Shown here piece after piece: positions 9,322-18,201 of a stretch of 36,198 nt of DNA (positions are counted from its first letter, which is position 1; the number at the start of each line of letters is the position of its first letter). The position numbers were made by a program, and so were the translations under genes. The notes beneath the pieces are model-generated. The model did not search any database. It had not been told where the DNA came from and saw nothing but the letters and a program-made list of their open reading frames with translations. The DNA comes from Novosphingobium sp. (GTDB taxonomy: Bacteria; Pseudomonadota; Alphaproteobacteria; Sphingomonadales; Sphingomonadaceae): NCBI GenBank assembly GCA_015657645.1, contig JACDQK010000153.1:1-36198 (forward strand), read 5' to 3'.

Positions 9322-10215
9322 ATGGCTGATGCTGATCCTACGCCCCAAGAGCTCGTTCGCTGGCTGGTCAAGCTGCTGGACGTCAAGCACGTTAGCGGAG
9401 ACGAGTTTACCGGGCGCCGCAAGCGCGGAGGGATCGGACGGGTGTTCGGCGGTCAGGTCATCGCCCAGGCGCTCGCCGCTGCGGAACGGACCGTATCGGA
9501 AGACCGCTCGGCGCACTCCCTGCACGCCTATTTCCTGCGCGGCGGCAGCGAAGATCATGAGATCGAGTTCTCGGTCGCGCGGGACTTTGACGGCAAGTCC
9601 TTCTCCAACCGGCGCGTCGTGGCCAGCCAGCAAGGCAACCCCATCCTGAACTTCACGGCTTCGTTCCAGCGGCACCAGGAAGGCTTGCACCACCAGGAAT
9701 CGTCCATGCCGGACGTGCCTGGACCCGAAGAGCTCCCCTCTGAAGCAGACCTGCGCCGCCAGATTGCGGACAAGATGGATCCGGCCCAGCGGCACCAGTT
9801 CCTGCAGCCGCGGCCGATCGAATTGCGCGGTGTCGAAGGACGGCACTGGCTCAACGACGGGCCTGCCCCGCCCTATGCCAATTCCTGGTTCCGCGCAGTT
9901 GCACCGCTGCCCGACGATCCGCGCATCCACCGCGCCGTGTTGGCCTATGCCAGCGACATGACACTGCTTGGCACTTGCGCCCTGCCGCACGGCCTGTCGT
10001 GGTCCCGCGGCGAAGTGGTCAGCGCCAGCCTGGACCACGCGGTGTGGTTCCACGATGATTTCCGCGCCGACGAATGGCTGCTCTATGCCACCGACAGCCC
10101 CTGGTCCGATCGCGGCCGCGGCTTTAACCGCGGCCGGATTTTCACGCAGGACGGCCGCCTGGTCGCCAGCGTCGCGCAGGAAGGCATGATCCGCCGGGCC
10201 ACGCCCAAGGCCTGA
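9322..10215 (+). CDS. tesB: Acyl-CoA thioesterase II
   Basis: FTGRRKRGGIGRVFGGQVIAQALAAAERTV...; SLHAYFLRGG; GLSWSRGEVVSASLDHAVWFHDDFRADEWLLYATDSPWS...GRGFNRGRIFTQDGRLVASVAQEGMIR. Start taken at the internal ATG 9322. Confidence 0.92.
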   Translation: MADADPTPQELVRWLVKLLDVKHVSGDEFTGRRKRGGIGRVFGGQVIAQALAAAERTVSEDRSAHSLHAYFLRGGSEDHEIEFSVARDFDGKSFSNRRVVASQQGNPILNFTASFQRHQEGLHHQESSMPDVPGPEELPSEADLRRQIADKMDPAQRHQFLQPRPIELRGVEGRHWLNDGPAPPYANSWFRAVAPLPDDPRIHRAVLAYASDMTLLGTCALPHGLSWSRGEVVSASLDHAVWFHDDFRADEWLLYATDSPWSDRGRGFNRGRIFTQDGRLVASVAQEGMIRRATPKA

Positions 10216-10226
10216 GGCCGATCGCG

Positions 10227-10610
10227 TCAGGGCTGGTAGGGCTTAGGCTCCCACAGCTCGATCTTGCGGCCTTCGGGGTCCATCAGGTGCGCGAAGCGGC
10301 CATTGCCTTCGTCGGGGAACAGCTTGACCGGTTCAACCCCCGCCGCTGCAGCCTGGGCCAGCATGCCGTCGAGATCGTCGACCATCAGGTTGAACATGAA
10401 TTCCTTGTCGGACGGCGCGAAGTAATCGGTTTCGGCTGAAAAGGGTGAGAACACCGTGCCGGCGCCCGGATGGGCAGCAGCAAGATCGGGCGTGAAGAAG
10501 GCGCCCCATTCGTCGCCGGCAATGCCCAGCACGCGGTTGTACCAGTCACGCGTTGCCGCCGGATCGGCCGACTTGAAGAACAGGCCGCCGAGGCCAAGAA
10601 CTTTCGCCAT
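10227..10610 (-). CDS. VOC family (glyoxalase/bleomycin resistance-like) protein
   Basis: MAKVLGLGGLFFKSADPAATRDWYNRVLGI...FNLMVDDLDGMLAQAAAAGVEPVKLFPDEGNGRFAHLMDPEGRKIELWEPK. Start chosen at the internal Met of ORF 10227..10670. Confidence 0.9.
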   Translation of the reverse strand: MAKVLGLGGLFFKSADPAATRDWYNRVLGIAGDEWGAFFTPDLAAAHPGAGTVFSPFSAETDYFAPSDKEFMFNLMVDDLDGMLAQAAAAGVEPVKLFPDEGNGRFAHLMDPEGRKIELWEPKPYQP

Positions 10611-10629
10611 TTCAGACTCCTGCTGTGGT

Positions 10630-12564
10630 TCAGCCACCTGGATGGTAGAAGTCATAGACTGTCTGGGCAACCGTCCCGCTCACCCCCGGCGCGCGCTGCA
10701 GGTCTTCGAGGCTCGCCGCGCGGACCTTGCTGGCCGTGCCGAAGTGCAGCAGCAGCGCGCGCTTGCGGGCCGGGCCGATGCCGGGGATTTCATCGAGCGG
10801 TGATGCGGTGATCGCGCGGCTGCGCTTTTCGCGATGCGCCCCGATGGCAAAGCGGTGAACCTCGTCGCGCAATCGCTGGAGGTGGAACAGCAGCGGCGAA
10901 TTTTCGGGCAGCATCTTTTCGCGCCCGTCAGGGAAGTGAAACACCTCGCGCCCGTCGCGCCCGTGGTGCGGCCCCTTGGCGATGGCAATCAGCGGCACGT
11001 CCTCGATCCCGAGGTCCTCCAGCGTATCGCGCGCAGCTGACATCTGGCCCTTGCCGCCGTCAATCAGGACCAGATCGGGCCACATCCCGCTGTCGCGATC
11101 CGGGTCCTCGTCCTGGACGCGGGCGAAGCGGCGCTGGAACACTTCGCGCATCATCGCGAAGTCATCGTTGGTCTGGGCGGTCTTGATGTTCCACTTGCGG
11201 TACTGGCCCTTGATGAAGCCATCCGGCCCGGCCACAATCATCGCGCCCAGCGCCTGGGCGCCCTGAATGTGGCTATTGTCGTAGACCTCGATCCGCTGGG
11301 GCGGCTCCGGCAGCTCCAGGAACTCCGCCAGTTCGCGATTGAGCCGGGCCTTGGTGCCGCTCTCCGCTGCCCGGCGATCCAGCGCTTCAGTCGCATTGCG
11401 CTGGGCCTGCTCCATCAGCCGCCGCCGGTCGCCGCGCTGCGGGACTGACAGCTCGACCTTGCCGCCGGCCGGTCCGGCAAAGGCCTCCGCCAGCAGGTCA
11501 GCCTCGGGCAGCTCGCGGTCGACCAGGATCAGCCGCGGCGGTGGCACCTCTTCATAGAACTGGGCGAGGAAGGCGGTCAGCACTTCCTCTGCGCTCAGGC
11601 CATCGGTGTGGCCGGGGAAGAAGGCGCGGTGCCCCCAGTTCTGCCCGCCGCGAATGAAGAAGGCCTGGATCCCGAACTGGCCACTCTTCTCGGCAATCGC
11701 GAAGACATCGGCATTGCCGACGCCCTCGGCATTCACGGCTTGGCTGCCCTGAATGAAAGTCGCGGCGCGCAGCCGGTCGCGCAACATGGCCGCGCGTTCG
11801 AAGTCGAGCGCTGCGGCGGCTTCCTCCATCTGGGCATTGAGCTTCGCCTGGACTGCCGAGCTTTTACCGCCGAGGAAATCCTTCGCCTCGCTGACCAGCT
11901 CATCATAGCCCGCAGCGTCGATTCGCCCGACGCAGGGGGCCGAACAGCGCTTGATCTGGTAAAGCAGGCACGGCCGATCGCGGCGGCTGAAAAAGTTGTC
12001 AGTGCAGGACCTTAGCAGGAACAGCTTCTGCAGCGCGTTAATCGTGGTATTGACCGACCCCGCGCTGGCGAAGGGGCCATAGTAATTGCCCTTGGCCTTG
12101 CGCGCGCCGCGATGCTTGGTGATCCGCGGGAAGTCGTGATCGGCGCGCAGCAGGATGAAGGGGAAGCTTTTGTCGTCGCGCAGCAGGACGTTGTAAGGCG
12201 GGCGATAGCGCTTGATCAGCTGTGCTTCGAGCAGCAGCGCCTCAGCCTCGGAATTGGTGGTGACAATCGTCATCGCCCGGGTCTGGCTGACCATCCGCTT
12301 GAGCCGCAGCGGCAGCCGCTCGACCTGGGTATAATTCGCTACCCGGTTCTTCAGCGCCCGCGCCTTGCCGACATAGAGCACATCGCCGCGCGCATCGAGC
12401 ATGCGGTAGACCCCCGGCTTGGGCTTCAGCGTCGCCTGCACCTCGCGGATCGCAGCCACGCCAGCCTCCAGATCGGGCTGGCTGCCCTTGACCGTATAGG
12501 TCGCGCGCTCCTCGTTGAAGCGTTCGGCGGCATTGGGTTGGTCAGGACGTCCGGCGCGGGCCAT
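10630..12564 (-). CDS. uvrC: Excinuclease ABC subunit C
   Basis: PGVYRMLDARGDVLYVGKARALKNRVANYTQ (GIY-YIG), RCSAPCVGRI, IEVYDNSHIQG, IDGGKGQMSAARDTLEDLG, C-terminal HhH IPGIGPARKRALLLHFG. Confidence 0.98.
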   Translation of the reverse strand: MARAGRPDQPNAAERFNEERATYTVKGSQPDLEAGVAAIREVQATLKPKPGVYRMLDARGDVLYVGKARALKNRVANYTQVERLPLRLKRMVSQTRAMTIVTTNSEAEALLLEAQLIKRYRPPYNVLLRDDKSFPFILLRADHDFPRITKHRGARKAKGNYYGPFASAGSVNTTINALQKLFLLRSCTDNFFSRRDRPCLLYQIKRCSAPCVGRIDAAGYDELVSEAKDFLGGKSSAVQAKLNAQMEEAAAALDFERAAMLRDRLRAATFIQGSQAVNAEGVGNADVFAIAEKSGQFGIQAFFIRGGQNWGHRAFFPGHTDGLSAEEVLTAFLAQFYEEVPPPRLILVDRELPEADLLAEAFAGPAGGKVELSVPQRGDRRRLMEQAQRNATEALDRRAAESGTKARLNRELAEFLELPEPPQRIEVYDNSHIQGAQALGAMIVAGPDGFIKGQYRKWNIKTAQTNDDFAMMREVFQRRFARVQDEDPDRDSGMWPDLVLIDGGKGQMSAARDTLEDLGIEDVPLIAIAKGPHHGRDGREVFHFPDGREKMLPENSPLLFHLQRLRDEVHRFAIGAHREKRSRAITASPLDEIPGIGPARKRALLLHFGTASKVRAASLEDLQRAPGVSGTVAQTVYDFYHPGG

Positions 12565-12686
12565 GGGTCCCCATTAGGGACGATGTGGGCTAGGCAAAAG
12601 GCCAATGTTGACGCCGGGGGATCGTCTGTTAGGCTCTCCCGCAATTACAGGCCGTTGCACCGGTCGGATGCAGGAGGGGATCAGGT

Positions 12687-14276
12687 TTGCGTCAGCTCCA
12701 GGGGATGGATGCGTCGTTCGTGGCGCTTGAGACGCGCAACTCGCCGATGCACATCGGCTCGATCCTGATCTACAATCCTGAAACGGCCCCGGGTGGCTTT
12801 GTCCGCTTTAAGGATATCCTAGCCTTCATGGAAAGCCGGATGCAGCTGTCGCGCACCATGCGGCAGCGGCTGGTGCGGGTGCCGTTCGATCTCGACTATC
12901 CGTACTGGATCGAGGATCCGGATTTCGATCTGGAATACCACGTCCGCCACGTCGCCCTGCCCAAGCCGGGTGACTGGCGCCAGCTGTGCATCCAGGCTGC
13001 GCGGGTCTTCGCCCGGCCGCTCGACCTCACACGCCCGCCGTGGGAATTCACGGTGATCGAAGGGCTCGACAACATCCCCGGCGTGCCCAAGGGCAGCTAC
13101 GCCATGGTCACCAAGGTGCACCATGCGGCGATCGACGGGATGAGCGGGATCGACCTGATGGAGGCGCTCCATACGCTGCTGCCCGACACGCCCCCGCCCT
13201 CCGAGCCGGACAACTGGCAGCCGGAAGCGGTCCCCAGCCCGGCCTCGCTGATCGCCAAGTCCTGGCTCAATGCCGTTGCCAATCCGGTCCGCCAGCTTGA
13301 AGTTGCCGCCAAGGCCATGCCGGGCCTCGCCCGCGCTGTGAAGGGTCTCGCGACCAAGGATTTTGCCCTCCACGGCGAGATGATCGCCCCGCGCACCCGC
13401 TTCAACCAGGTGATCTCGACCAGCCGCGTGGTCGAAGGCCGCTCGGTCCCACTGTCCGATATCAAGGCGATCCGCACCGCGGTGGAAGGGGCCAAGGTCA
13501 ACGACGTGTTCCTGACCATCATCGGCGGGGCCATGCGCAAGTACCTTGAGGCCAAGGACGACCTGCCGGACAAGACCCTGACCGCGATGGCGCCGATTTC
13601 GGTGCGCGGGAAGGACGAAAAGGGCGACATGGGCAACCAGGTCGCGGCGATGATCGCGCCGCTGGGCACGCACCTGGCCGATCCGATTGACCGGCTCGAA
13701 TACGTCTTCTCGCAGACCGCCAATTCCAAGGCCATGACTGACGCGCTCGGCGCCCGCAACATGACCGAGATGAGCAAGGTCAGCCCGGCACTGTTCATGG
13801 CGCTGGCCGCCCAGGCCTATACCCGCCTTGGCCTCGCCAACCGGGTCGCCCTGCCCTTCACCACGGTGGTGACCAATGTTCCGGGTCCGCCAGTGCCGAT
13901 CTATTCGGCCGGGGCGCGGCTGGAAAGCATGATGGGCCTGCTGTGCCTGACCGATGGCTTGGGCCTGGGTCACGTCGTGCAGAGTTATGTCAAGGAGGCG
14001 ACGATCGCCTTCACCGCCTGCCGCAACCTGCTGCCCGATCCGGAGTTCTACGCCCAGTGCATCGAAGACAGCTTCCACGAGCTGCGCGAAGCCGCGGCGA
14101 AGATGCCGGAACCGCGCGTTCCCTCGGCAAAACCCGTCAAGCCAGCAAAGGCCGCAGCCAAATCGGCCAAGCCCACCGCGAAGCCAAAAGCCGCGCCCAA
14201 AGTGAAAACCACAACGACAAAGAAGCCGGCCACCAAGAAGCCGGCCACCAAAAGCAGGAAGGTCGCCAAAAAATGA
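12687..14276 (+). CDS. Wax ester synthase/diacylglycerol acyltransferase (WS/DGAT) family protein with Lys/Ala/Pro-rich C-terminal tail
   Basis: MRQLQGMDASFVALETRNSPMHIGSILIYNP; catalytic KVHHAAIDGMSGIDLM (HHxxxDG); FTTVVTNVPGPPVPIY. Tail SAKPVKPAKAAAKSAKPTAKPKAAPKVKTTTTKKPATKKPATKSRKVAKK. TTG start at 12687. Confidence 0.9.
   Translation: MRQLQGMDASFVALETRNSPMHIGSILIYNPETAPGGFVRFKDILAFMESRMQLSRTMRQRLVRVPFDLDYPYWIEDPDFDLEYHVRHVALPKPGDWRQLCIQAARVFARPLDLTRPPWEFTVIEGLDNIPGVPKGSYAMVTKVHHAAIDGMSGIDLMEALHTLLPDTPPPSEPDNWQPEAVPSPASLIAKSWLNAVANPVRQLEVAAKAMPGLARAVKGLATKDFALHGEMIAPRTRFNQVISTSRVVEGRSVPLSDIKAIRTAVEGAKVNDVFLTIIGGAMRKYLEAKDDLPDKTLTAMAPISVRGKDEKGDMGNQVAAMIAPLGTHLADPIDRLEYVFSQTANSKAMTDALGARNMTEMSKVSPALFMALAAQAYTRLGLANRVALPFTTVVTNVPGPPVPIYSAGARLESMMGLLCLTDGLGLGHVVQSYVKEATIAFTACRNLLPDPEFYAQCIEDSFHELREAAAKMPEPRVPSAKPVKPAKAAAKSAKPTAKPKAAPKVKTTTTKKPATKKPATKSRKVAKK
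14220..14249 (+). repeat. Exact 15-bp tandem duplication (AAGAAGCCGGCCACC x2) encoding KKPAT-KKPAT
   Basis: Read directly from the sequence at 14220-14234 and 14235-14249. Confidence 0.9.
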
Positions 14277-15069
14277 CAGCAGCCAGTGCCGCATTCCCGC
14301 AGCCGAGCCATGCTCGGCCGCCCTCGCGCCTGTTCGCCTTTGCCGAGCCGCGCGCCTTGCTGGAACTGGCGGCGTTCTATGCGGTGCGGCCCTATCTTTC
14401 CAACCTGCCGGAAGGCGATGGCCACCCGGTGCTGGTCCTGCCGGGCTTCCTGGCCTCCGACAGTTCGACTGCACCTTTGCGCAAGCTGCTCAAGCAGCTT
14501 GGCTATGATGCGCGCGGCTGGGGCATGGGCCGCAACGTGCGGATCGACGCGCCGCGCGTGCACGAGATGGAATCGATGCTGCTGCGGATCTACCGCGAGA
14601 CCGGCCGCAAGGTCTCGATCGTCGGCTGGAGCCTGGGCGGCGTCTTCGCCCGCGAGCTGGCCAAGGCCCACCCCGAAGCGGTCCGCTGGTGATCTCGCTC
14701 GGCAGTCCGATCTCTGACGACCGCCGCCATTCCAACGCCGCGCGCTTGTTCGAATATCTCAATGGCCGCGATCCGGAGCCGATCCGCCAGGGCCGCTTCG
14801 TCGATCTCCACCGCGCGCCGCCAGTGCCGACCACTTCGATCCTGACCAAGACCGATGGCGTGGTCCACTGGCGCGGTTCGGTGCAGAAGCGCTGCGCCCA
14901 TCCGCACACCGAAAACATCGAGGTGCTGGCCAGCCACTGCGGTCTGGGCTTCAATCCCAGCGCGGTCATCGCCATCGTCGACCGCCTGTTGCAGCCCGAG
15001 GGTGAGTGGAAGCCGTTTGAGCCGCGCCTGTCGCAGCGCTGGATGTTCCCCAAGACCAGCCTGCAATAG
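14273..15069 (+). CDS. Alpha/beta hydrolase, frameshifted near 14686-14692
   Basis: MTAASAAFPQPS...GHPVLVLPGFLASDSST...VSIVGWSLGGVFARELAKAHPEAVR (14273-14692) continues as LVISLGSPISDDRRHSNAARLFEYLNGRDP...MFPKTSLQ* in the ORF ending 15069. GWSLGG nucleophile elbow. ATG 14273 overlaps the WS/DGAT stop. Confidence 0.8.
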
Positions 15070-15074
15070 ACTCA

Positions 15075-16016
15075 ATGTCTACCCGTCACCTGGTCGATCC
15101 CGAGCTGCTGCCGCTGCTCGATCTGCTGCCACCGACCGATCTGGCGGCAATGGACCTGGGTGAGCTGCGCGTGACCAGCAACGCGCGCTATGCTTTCCTG
15201 GGCGCCCCGCCGCTTGCCCCGGTTGTCCACACCATCGCCGGACCGGGCGGTCCGCTGGAGATCTATCTCTACGATCCGGCGCCCGGCGCACCCGGACGGG
15301 CCGCGCTGCTCCATATCCATGGCGGCGGGATGATCATGGGTTCGGCCAGCGTGATGCAGGCCGGGCCTGCGGCCATGGCGCAGGCGCTGGGGATCCCGGT
15401 TGCCTCGGTCGAGTACCGGCTCGCCCCGGAGCACCCCTTCCCCGCCCCGCAGGAAGATTGCCTCGCCGCACTGAAGTGGCTGGCCGGACTTGCCGAAGTC
15501 GATCCCGAACGGATTGGCATCACCGGTGAAAGCGCCGGCGGCGGCCTGGCCGCAGCGGTCGCGCTGATGGCCCGCGATCTGGGTGGTCCGCAGCTGGCCG
15601 CGCAGTTCCTGACCTATCCGATGCTGGACCACCGCACCGGCAGCGCCAATTGCCCCTATGACAACGCGACGACCGGGGAGTTTGTCTGGACCCGCTCCTC
15701 GAACCGCTTTGGCTGGGGCGCCTTGCAGGGGACTTACCAGCCGACCGACGAACGGCGCGGCTGGTACTCGCCCACCCTGGCGGAGGACTTGTCCGGCCTG
15801 CCGCCGACCTGGATCGGCATGGGCAGCCTTGACCTGTTTTACGACGAAGACCTCGACTTTGCCCGCCGCCTCGTCGCGGCCGGGGTGCCGGTTGAGCTCC
15901 ATTCCTATCCCGGTGCGATCCACGCTTTCAACGCGGTCGCGGAAAGCCGCCTGGCCAAGGCCTATGGCCGCGATCTGATGGGCGCCATGGCGCATTGGCT
16001 GCAGGTCGCCAGATAA
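15075..16016 (+). CDS. Alpha/beta hydrolase, hormone-sensitive-lipase-like esterase
   Basis: LHIHGGGMIMGS (HGGG oxyanion hole), VEYRLAPEHPFPAPQEDC, GITGESAGGGLAAAV (GxSxG), C-terminal GAIHAFNAV. Confidence 0.92.
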   Translation: MSTRHLVDPELLPLLDLLPPTDLAAMDLGELRVTSNARYAFLGAPPLAPVVHTIAGPGGPLEIYLYDPAPGAPGRAALLHIHGGGMIMGSASVMQAGPAAMAQALGIPVASVEYRLAPEHPFPAPQEDCLAALKWLAGLAEVDPERIGITGESAGGGLAAAVALMARDLGGPQLAAQFLTYPMLDHRTGSANCPYDNATTGEFVWTRSSNRFGWGALQGTYQPTDERRGWYSPTLAEDLSGLPPTWIGMGSLDLFYDEDLDFARRLVAAGVPVELHSYPGAIHAFNAVAESRLAKAYGRDLMGAMAHWLQVAR

Positions 16017-16021
16017 GCAAA

Positions 16022-16056
16022 AGGGCCGCGCGAGCTTCCCCGCACGGCCCCTTCCT
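16022..16056. terminator. Possible bidirectional terminator between convergent genes
   Basis: AGGGCCGCGCG...CGCACGGCCCCTT imperfect hairpin located between the stop of the esterase and the stop of the minus-strand gene; weak T tracts. Confidence 0.4.
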
Positions 16057-16070
16057 TCATTTCCGTCCGA

Positions 16071-16586
16071 TCAGATCGCCTGGCCGTCCACGTTGACGTT
16101 GCGGATTCGGCCGTCGCGGTCGATCACGCAGCTGAAGCTGCCATTGCCGGTAGTCGTACCGGCAACCCGCCAGCCGCCATCGGCGCGGTTGACACTCTCG
16201 ACCTCGCCGACGCGGGTCTTGCCGCGGTTCACTTCATCGATGCAGCGGTTGATTGCGCTGTCGATGCCGGTGCCTTCGCGCCATTCGGGGCGATCGTCGT
16301 CGCTGCCATAACGCGGCGCTTCCTCGCGATCGCGGGGGAGCGGCTGGCGATAATCGTCCTGCTGCTGGCGCTGCTTGTTGGCCTTGCTGGCGGCGCTGGC
16401 GATCGCGGCGATCCCGCCGATGATCAGAATGCCGGCGAGGATATCGCCGCCATCGACCCGGTCGTGGTTGCGGTAATGCCCGCCCCAGCCGCCACCCCAG
16501 CCGCGTGCCATGGCTGGCGTTGCGGCCATCGAAAACGATGCTGCCAGCGCCAGGGCGGCTGCGCTCCGCTTGAACTTACCCGTCAT
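16071..16586 (-). CDS. Small exported protein with single glycine-rich TM motif, paralog of the 16691..17305 gene
   Basis: Signal peptide KRSAAALALAASFSMAATPAMA; GGDILAGILIIGGIAAIASAASK; C-terminal GSFSCVIDRDGRIRNVNV. Start chosen at internal Met (MTGKFKR). Confidence 0.75.
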   Translation of the reverse strand: MTGKFKRSAAALALAASFSMAATPAMARGWGGGWGGHYRNHDRVDGGDILAGILIIGGIAAIASAASKANKQRQQQDDYRQPLPRDREEAPRYGSDDDRPEWREGTGIDSAINRCIDEVNRGKTRVGEVESVNRADGGWRVAGTTTGNGSFSCVIDRDGRIRNVNVDGQAI

Positions 16587-16690
16587 CTGCTTGACCCCTT
16601 CCACCGCGCGACTCGCGCCAATGCTAACAAGGACTTGGGCGATTCAGGCTTTCGCTTGCCTGAACCGCCCGTCGTCCGGATGCTCAGCGG

Positions 16691-17305
16691 TTAGAGGCCG
16701 CGGATCCCGTTGTAGTCGAGGTCGACAATCCGGCCCCGCTCGATCCGGCACTTGAACGAGCCGGAGTCATAGCCGCGCAGGTTGTCGTTCCAGCCGCGGT
16801 AGTCACCGCCCCAGCCCCGGCCATAGTTGCCATCGCCGCGGCGCCAGTCGCGCCCGTTGCTGTTGACCGCGATCCGCCCGCGCACTTCATAGCCATAGCG
16901 GGTTTCACGAATGTCGCGGACGTCGGTCACGTCGGCGCGGCCATAGCTGTAGCGCGCGGCGTTGCGCTCGGCGGCAAAGACGCACTGTTCAACAGCGCGG
17001 CGCGGGTTGCCGCGGCGGACATTGTCATCGCGATAGCCGTAGCCCTGGTTATAGCCATAGTCATTGCCGTAACCGGCCCGGTCATAGCGATAATCGCGAT
17101 CGTAGCGGTCATTGTTCTTGCTGGCTGCCGAAGCGACGGCAGCGATGCCGCCGATGATCAGGGCGCCGGCAATTACATCGCCCGCGCTGACACCGTCGCG
17201 ATCGCGGCGATCGGCAAAAGCCGGAGTGGCCGAAGCGAGTGCCATCGCGCCAGCCGCAACGGTGGCAATGGTGCCCTTGGCCAGAGCTTTGGACATGGTC
17301 TTCAT
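16691..17305 (-). CDS. Small exported protein with Tyr/Asp/Gly/Arg-rich segment, paralog of the 16071..16586 gene
   Basis: Signal peptide ALAKGTIATVAAGAMALASATPAFA; AGDVIAGALIIGGIAAVASAASK; DRYDRDYRYDRAGYGNDYGYNQGYGYRDD; C-terminal GSFKCRIERGRIVDLDYN. Confidence 0.78.
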   Translation of the reverse strand: MKTMSKALAKGTIATVAAGAMALASATPAFADRRDRDGVSAGDVIAGALIIGGIAAVASAASKNNDRYDRDYRYDRAGYGNDYGYNQGYGYRDDNVRRGNPRRAVEQCVFAAERNAARYSYGRADVTDVRDIRETRYGYEVRGRIAVNSNGRDWRRGDGNYGRGWGGDYRGWNDNLRGYDSGSFKCRIERGRIVDLDYNGIRGL

Positions 17306-17466
17306 GGCTTGGTTCCTTCACTGCGCCGGAGCAATGTCGTCCGGCCATGAAGGTGGTCTAGCGACTCGTCCGTGGCACGAAGCTGAACCCTGCTGTTAGG
17401 CGACGTTCAGATTCAAGGGCATTTACATGAACGAGGATTTTAGCAGTCCATTAAGCATGAAAGCCT

Positions 17467-18201
17467 ATGATTCCGGCCATGCCTGATTGGTTCGTGTTCT
17501 ACTCAGCCCCTGCGGTCGCGCTGATCCTCATCGCCTGGGAGCGACTTATCGGGGCGCCTTCAACCGATTGGCTGATCAACCTGCAATCCTGGGCACTCAA
17601 GCTGCTGGGCGCGTTCACGGTCTACGAAGTGGTTCGCGCCTGGGATGGCCCGGCCCTGATCGATGGCGCCGCCCTGCCCACCTGGCTGGCAGTGATCCTT
17701 TACGTGCTGGTCTATGACCTGGCCGAGTACCTGTTCCATCGCATGCAGCACCGGGTGCCGCTGTTGTGGGCGATGCATTCGCTGCATCACTCCGATCCGA
17801 ACATGTCGGTGCTGACGACCAACCGCCACTTCTGGGCCGATCCGCTGTTCAAGTCGGTAACGGTCTGGTCGGCGGCAGCCCTGCTGATCTCACCCACGCC
17901 GACGGCGCTGGCGGTCTATACCGTGCTGAGCCTGTTGAACTTTGTCTCGCACTCGCAGCTGCCGCTCAACCTGGGCAAATGGTCATGGGTGATCAACACC
18001 CCGGCCTATCACCGGCGGCACCATTCGGCCCTGCCTGAGCATTACGACAGCAACTTCGCCGCGATCCTGCCGATCTGGGACGTGCTGTTCGGAGACTATA
18101 ACCGGCCGGAAGGCATGCCCCCGACCGGTTATTCAACCCGCCCGCGCAACCTGCGCGAGCAATTGTTCTGGCCGCTCTACCACGGCCGCAACGGGGCCTA
18201 G
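17467..18201 (+). CDS. Sterol desaturase/fatty acid hydroxylase superfamily protein
   Basis: His-rich boxes HRMQHR, HSLHHSDPNMSVLTTNRHFW and HRRHHS. ATG 17467, alternative ATG 17479. Confidence 0.88.
   Translation: MIPAMPDWFVFYSAPAVALILIAWERLIGAPSTDWLINLQSWALKLLGAFTVYEVVRAWDGPALIDGAALPTWLAVILYVLVYDLAEYLFHRMQHRVPLLWAMHSLHHSDPNMSVLTTNRHFWADPLFKSVTVWSAAALLISPTPTALAVYTVLSLLNFVSHSQLPLNLGKWSWVINTPAYHRRHHSALPEHYDSNFAAILPIWDVLFGDYNRPEGMPPTGYSTRPRNLREQLFWPLYHGRNGA

Noticed and set aside
14220-14249. CRISPR-like short repeats
   Set aside because: Only two adjacent 15-bp copies without spacers, coding for KKPAT; an in-frame tandem duplication, not CRISPR.
12819-14474. 551-aa minus-strand ORF antisense to the WS/DGAT-like gene
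   Set aside because: Composition typical of antisense frames; the sense strand has a clear HHxxxDG enzyme.
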